A stretch of DNA of 26,040 bases from Mansonella perstans (Eukaryota > Nematoda > Chromadorea > Rhabditida > Onchocercidae): the NCBI GenBank assembly GCA_037074765.1, contig JBAMDO010000253.1:42501-68540 (forward strand), given 5' to 3'. Shown piece after piece: positions 22,939 through 26,040 of this stretch. Below the pieces are notes generated by a model. The model was given only the letters and a program-made list of their open reading frames with translations. It was not told where the DNA came from and ran no database searches. Made by a program: the position numbers and the translations under genes. Numbering within the stretch: the stretch's first letter is position 1; the number at the start of each line of letters is the position of its first letter.

Positions 22939-25256
22939 ATGAAAATTCTGCAATTATTCCTGATGTTTCAATTGGCTTACACAAATCAATTGCAAATTCC
23001 TTGCAAAAATACTGATCCGGTTAGTCGATTTTAAATTTAAGTCTTGATTTTATCTCCAAACTTCTTTTATCATCATTTTTGTTATAGTTATTAAATTTTA
23101 AAAATATTGCCGTTTGCAACTTTTTAAATTTACTCGGTAAATATATTAACAATGAGCTTTTTTTTTCATATGGAAATTATTTGTAAAATTTCAAGCATGA
23201 TGAAATGAAATTAATTTTAAAATTAAAAATAAAGGAATTTAGTTCTTCTTTTTTTGCTTATTCAAATTAGATTCAGCAATGAAATGTTACTAAACCAAAC
23301 ACTAGTAAGTGTTAAATATTAATCATAGCTTAGTGAAAGATGAAAGTTAAATTATTTTTAAATCCTTAATTATTTCGTCTAAAGGATAACTCAAATTCCT
23401 GCTGATTAAATTTTTCATTTTCCATGTAATGGTTGAAATCGAAAGTTGTAAGTAAAGTTTTCAAGAAATGTTTGTAAAAATTGTTGAAACATTTGCTTCA
23501 ATTTATTTTTATTCTAAGCAGAGGAAAAAAAAGAGAAAAAAAAGAAGTGACAAAATATGTCGAATAAGAAAAGATATTGGTAAATTTTAAAAAGCTATTC
23601 AAAATTTGAATTGATTTTTTTTTTCTGCAACAATCTTCAAAACTTTTCTCTTTTTCTTCAAATGATTTTTATTTCTATTTTTTCTTTGTTTTTTATACAA
23701 CAGATAAGCAAGATGATTTGCTATCCTTTTCAGGCAAACAAAAAATCGATCTTCTTATGGTCGATTGAAAAAAATAATATTGTTGTAGGTTATTTGTTCG
23801 GAACAATTCATGTTCCATTTACTGAAGTCTGGGAACAAGGTGAATTTACAAAATTTTAAAGATTTTTTTTATTATCATTTTATGGTACTTCAAAGTTTAT
23901 GAAATTCGAATTACTTATATTTCGTTAAACATTGATACCATTAAATTATTAGGGAATCAATTTTATGAAATTTATTTTGAAATCTCGTGATTAAACTCAT
24001 TTAACAAGTAGGCTTTTTAGTTACAGGAATAATTCTTGCAAAGTATTGCAAATTATTATTTTCATATATGGCACTGTTGTCAAGAATGATCGTTTACCAT
24101 CGATAGCAAGAAATAGTAAATTATCCTTGAGAATAAACATTCCGAAAAATGTTCAACCTTTCCACAGCAATTTTAATTTTTACAAATTTTATTTGTAACC
24201 TTAGCGTGTTACAATTAATTACTTCACCCCATGCATCTCAAATACTACGGTGTAATTTAAGATGCAATTATGAATGCACTGGGCCAGAAAAGAATTGCCA
24301 AAGTCAGGTCATTAAATTATTGCTTAGTTTACTAATTAATATGTCGTTAAATTGACATTTCGATAAGATTTGTTAATATAGGATGCAGGATTAATACAAC
24401 ATACAGCAGTCATATTGTAACAAAAGACTGGTAAAAGCTTTTAAATGATATTTTATTTGATGGTTCCCATTAAAATTGAAAGTATTTCATTATGATTGTC
24501 GTCTGGCCGAGAATAATAGATCCTCAAGTAAAAGCAATCGTTTGATTGTGTTATAGTTATGATCGTTGAAGTAGAAGTTGAAGTAATAGCAGTTGCAGCA
24601 AAATCTATTGTGATCATTCAGGAAGTAATTGCTTGACGAATTAAAGCACGCATTCCATTTACTTCTTTTTCACCCCGCTTTCTCCCGACTCCCATATGCG
24701 TCTTTTCATTTGCCTAATTGCTTCAATAATTCATTTCGTTTCCGTTTTCCCCATTTCTTTTGGTAGAACTATAATAATTTTCTTATTTTGTTACTTCCCC
24801 TAAAAACATTTTCAAATTTTTCGCAAATTAAATTACACCGATTTTTCACTTACCACTGAAATCTTTGAAATGTTATTCTTTTATCATCGCCAAGCGTATG
24901 AACGAAATAAAATCGATCAATTTGTGATAACTAATTCAATTAAATTTTAATAAACATCTATATATACTAATGAAATTTGCCATAACTTCGACTAATATAG
25001 TTTATATCAGTAAAAAATGGATCACATTTATTGAATCAATGAATTTCAAATCAGTTTTTTTTTGGTAAATATGTAAGTTGGTTTACAGTATCGGAAAAAG
25101 TGAAAACAGCATTTGCACGATCAGATTCTGTCGTTTTTGAATTGGATCTTTACAATGCAAATACAGTGGACCGATTATTGGAATGTAAAAACATTCCGGG
25201 CGGTGGTACAGTGAAGGATTACTTATCGCCTAGATTGTATCTAAGGCTGAAACATT
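22939..25256 (+). CDS. TIKI-like Wnt-inactivating metalloprotease (TraB family), 5' portion, three exons
   Basis: Exons 22939-23019, 23734-23839 and 25089-25256 give the first 118 codons in frame. The gene runs off the right edge. TIKI proteins (TRABD2 in vertebrates) are membrane-tethered TraB/GumN-type metalloproteases that clip the N-terminus of Wnt ligands and inactivate them. A short signal peptide is followed by FLWSIEKN (34-41), YLFGTIHVPFTEVW (47-60) containing the first conserved GX2H motif (GTIH, 50-53), and VVFELDLYN (77-85) with the conserved Glu80. Then come LLECKNIPGG and a DYLSPRLYLRLKH segment matching the TIKI domain. The second GX2H motif and the C-terminal membrane anchor would lie beyond 26040. 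Exon 3 probably ends at CAT-T|GTGAAT (25256), the same donor form as exon 2. Reading through would stop two codons later. I found no next exon in the remaining 0.8 kb. Confidence 0.85.
24149..24448 (+). CDS. Putative nested small cysteine-rich secreted peptide
   Basis: Inside intron 2 of the TIKI-like gene, same strand. An ATG at 24149 opens a 53-codon frame. It starts with a hydrophobic signal-like N-terminus (STAILIFTNFICNLSVL), then a short cysteine-rich part (RCNLRCNYECTGPEKNCQSQ). At the final CAG (24307) a GT donor is present. Two phase-0 continuations exist. Acceptor at 24406 (TACAG) gives QSYCNKRLVKAFK and a TGA at 24446-24448, adding a fifth cysteine. Acceptor at 24381 (ATATAG) gives DAGLIQHTAVIL and a stop at 24418-24420. 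Reading through gives 68 aa. The first option gives cysteine spacing C-x3-C-x3-C-x6-C-x7-C. I do not recognise the family. It could be a secreted effector, antimicrobial or neuropeptide, or a chance ORF. Confidence 0.4.
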
Positions 25257-26040
25257 GTGAATAATTTTCCATTTCGAGTTTTACTTTTTCATTATTATTT
25301 TAATCCAACGAATTATTATTGATTACATTATTGATTTGTAATTTCATTATAAGAAGTTATTTGTATAATAAATTAAAAATAAATCCAGGCAACATAGATG
25401 AAATTACACATTTTCAAAAATAATATGATTGATTCAGTTTAATAATTTGTCTTTAATTTAAAACATATATTATTGTTATTTAAATCATAGCAATTAAAAA
25501 AAAAGCCTTGAAATGGATAAGTTTTTAAAATCATTAAAGCGGACAAAAAAAAAAAAATCTAAGCAGATTGTTTTAAAATGTCTAAGCAGTATGATGGAAA
25601 TTCATAATCTCAGATGAAATTAGGTTATAATTTGAAAAAAAGAGAAAAAAAGGCGGGAGAGATTCAAAGAGAGAGAGAGAGGACGATAGAGAAAAACTGT
25701 GCTGTTTGAAAGTAGTGTGATGATATCAAGATATTCTATTAACAGAAAATAAATTTAAAAATAAGCATTTCGATTTATGAAACTGAATTATTTCAAAAAA
25801 AAAGAAGAAAAAATTATTGATCCCCAAAAATTTCCAGACGGTACTGTATGATTGAAAAAATAAGTTGCTTTAGAAATAGCTAAATATCTGATTATTCGCA
25901 AAATTGCTATTTTTTTGACACTTCTGACTGGCGGTTCATTCGACCAGAATGAATTCTGCGATGAACTCGAATCATAAATTTTTCAAAATTCAAAATGCAA
26001 GTTCATTTTACTTAATTTTGAAGGATAAATTTCTGACTTA
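25257..26040. other. Intron or downstream sequence to window edge
   Basis: After exon 3 of the TIKI-like gene the sequence is AT-rich, with homopurine patches including (AG)n at about 25668-25681. A 37-codon open frame at 25864-25977 (plus), ending in DQNEFCDELES, is GC-richer. It is not phase-compatible with exon 3, because a TAA would form at the junction, and it does not resemble TIKI. Confidence 0.4.

Noticed and set aside
24560..24640. GTTGAAGTA-type near-repeat with a short ORF (MIVEVEVEVIAVAA)
   Set aside because: It is a low-complexity repeat reading and too short to support a gene.
25935..25960. Sequence resembling a tRNA T-arm (GGTTCATTCGACC)
   Set aside because: No acceptor stem, D-arm or anticodon arm can be built around it.
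25864..25977. 37-codon GC-richer frame ending in DQNEFCDELES, considered as TIKI exon 4
   Set aside because: Joining from exon 3 at the nearby TTTAG creates a TAA codon, and the peptide does not resemble the TIKI domain.

Overview
The window is AT-rich nuclear DNA with short introns that start GT and end in a T-rich TTTCAG or TTTTAG. Several first coding exons sit a few bases after a splice acceptor with no exon seen upstream, which is the pattern of spliced-leader trans-splicing. Base composition, acceptor consensus, gene families and a nematode-like mitochondrial insertion all point to a nematode, most likely a spirurid or filarial worm. The species cannot be named from the sequence alone. 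I found no tRNA, rRNA, CRISPR array or bacterial operon structure.

Layout: (1) 1-1597 is mostly upstream non-coding sequence. (2) 1598-5521, plus strand, is a complete nine-exon gene for a phosphoribosyl-pyrophosphate synthetase-associated protein (PRPSAP-like, 361 aa). It ends tail to tail with (3) 6912-8801, minus strand, a complete five-exon gene for a 236-aa four-TM LAPTM4-like membrane protein. (4) 8816-14072 is about 5 kb of non-coding DNA with simple repeats and a hairpin. (5) 14073-15365, minus strand, is a three-exon gene for a 141-aa preprohormone of the crustacean hyperglycemic hormone / ion transport peptide (CHH/ITP) superfamily. Its first intron carries a decayed mitochondrial nad5 fragment (NUMT). 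(6) 15380-22854 is about 7.5 kb of AT-rich DNA with a diverged direct repeat and two GC-richer, possibly exonic islands. (7) 22939 to the right edge, plus strand, holds the first three exons of a TIKI/TraB-type Wnt-inactivating metalloprotease. Its second intron holds a putative nested same-strand gene for a small cysteine-rich secreted peptide (24149 to about 24448).

The genes do not form an evident pathway: nucleotide metabolism regulation, an endomembrane protein, a secreted neurohormone, and a Wnt-pathway ectoenzyme. All exon structures were assembled by hand from reading frame, splice consensus and phase. The three complete genes close in frame with whole codon totals: 1086, 711 and 426 nt. 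The most interesting items are the CHH/ITP-like hormone, whose intron falls directly after the fourth cysteine as in the arthropod genes; the NUMT in that gene; and the nested cysteine-rich peptide.
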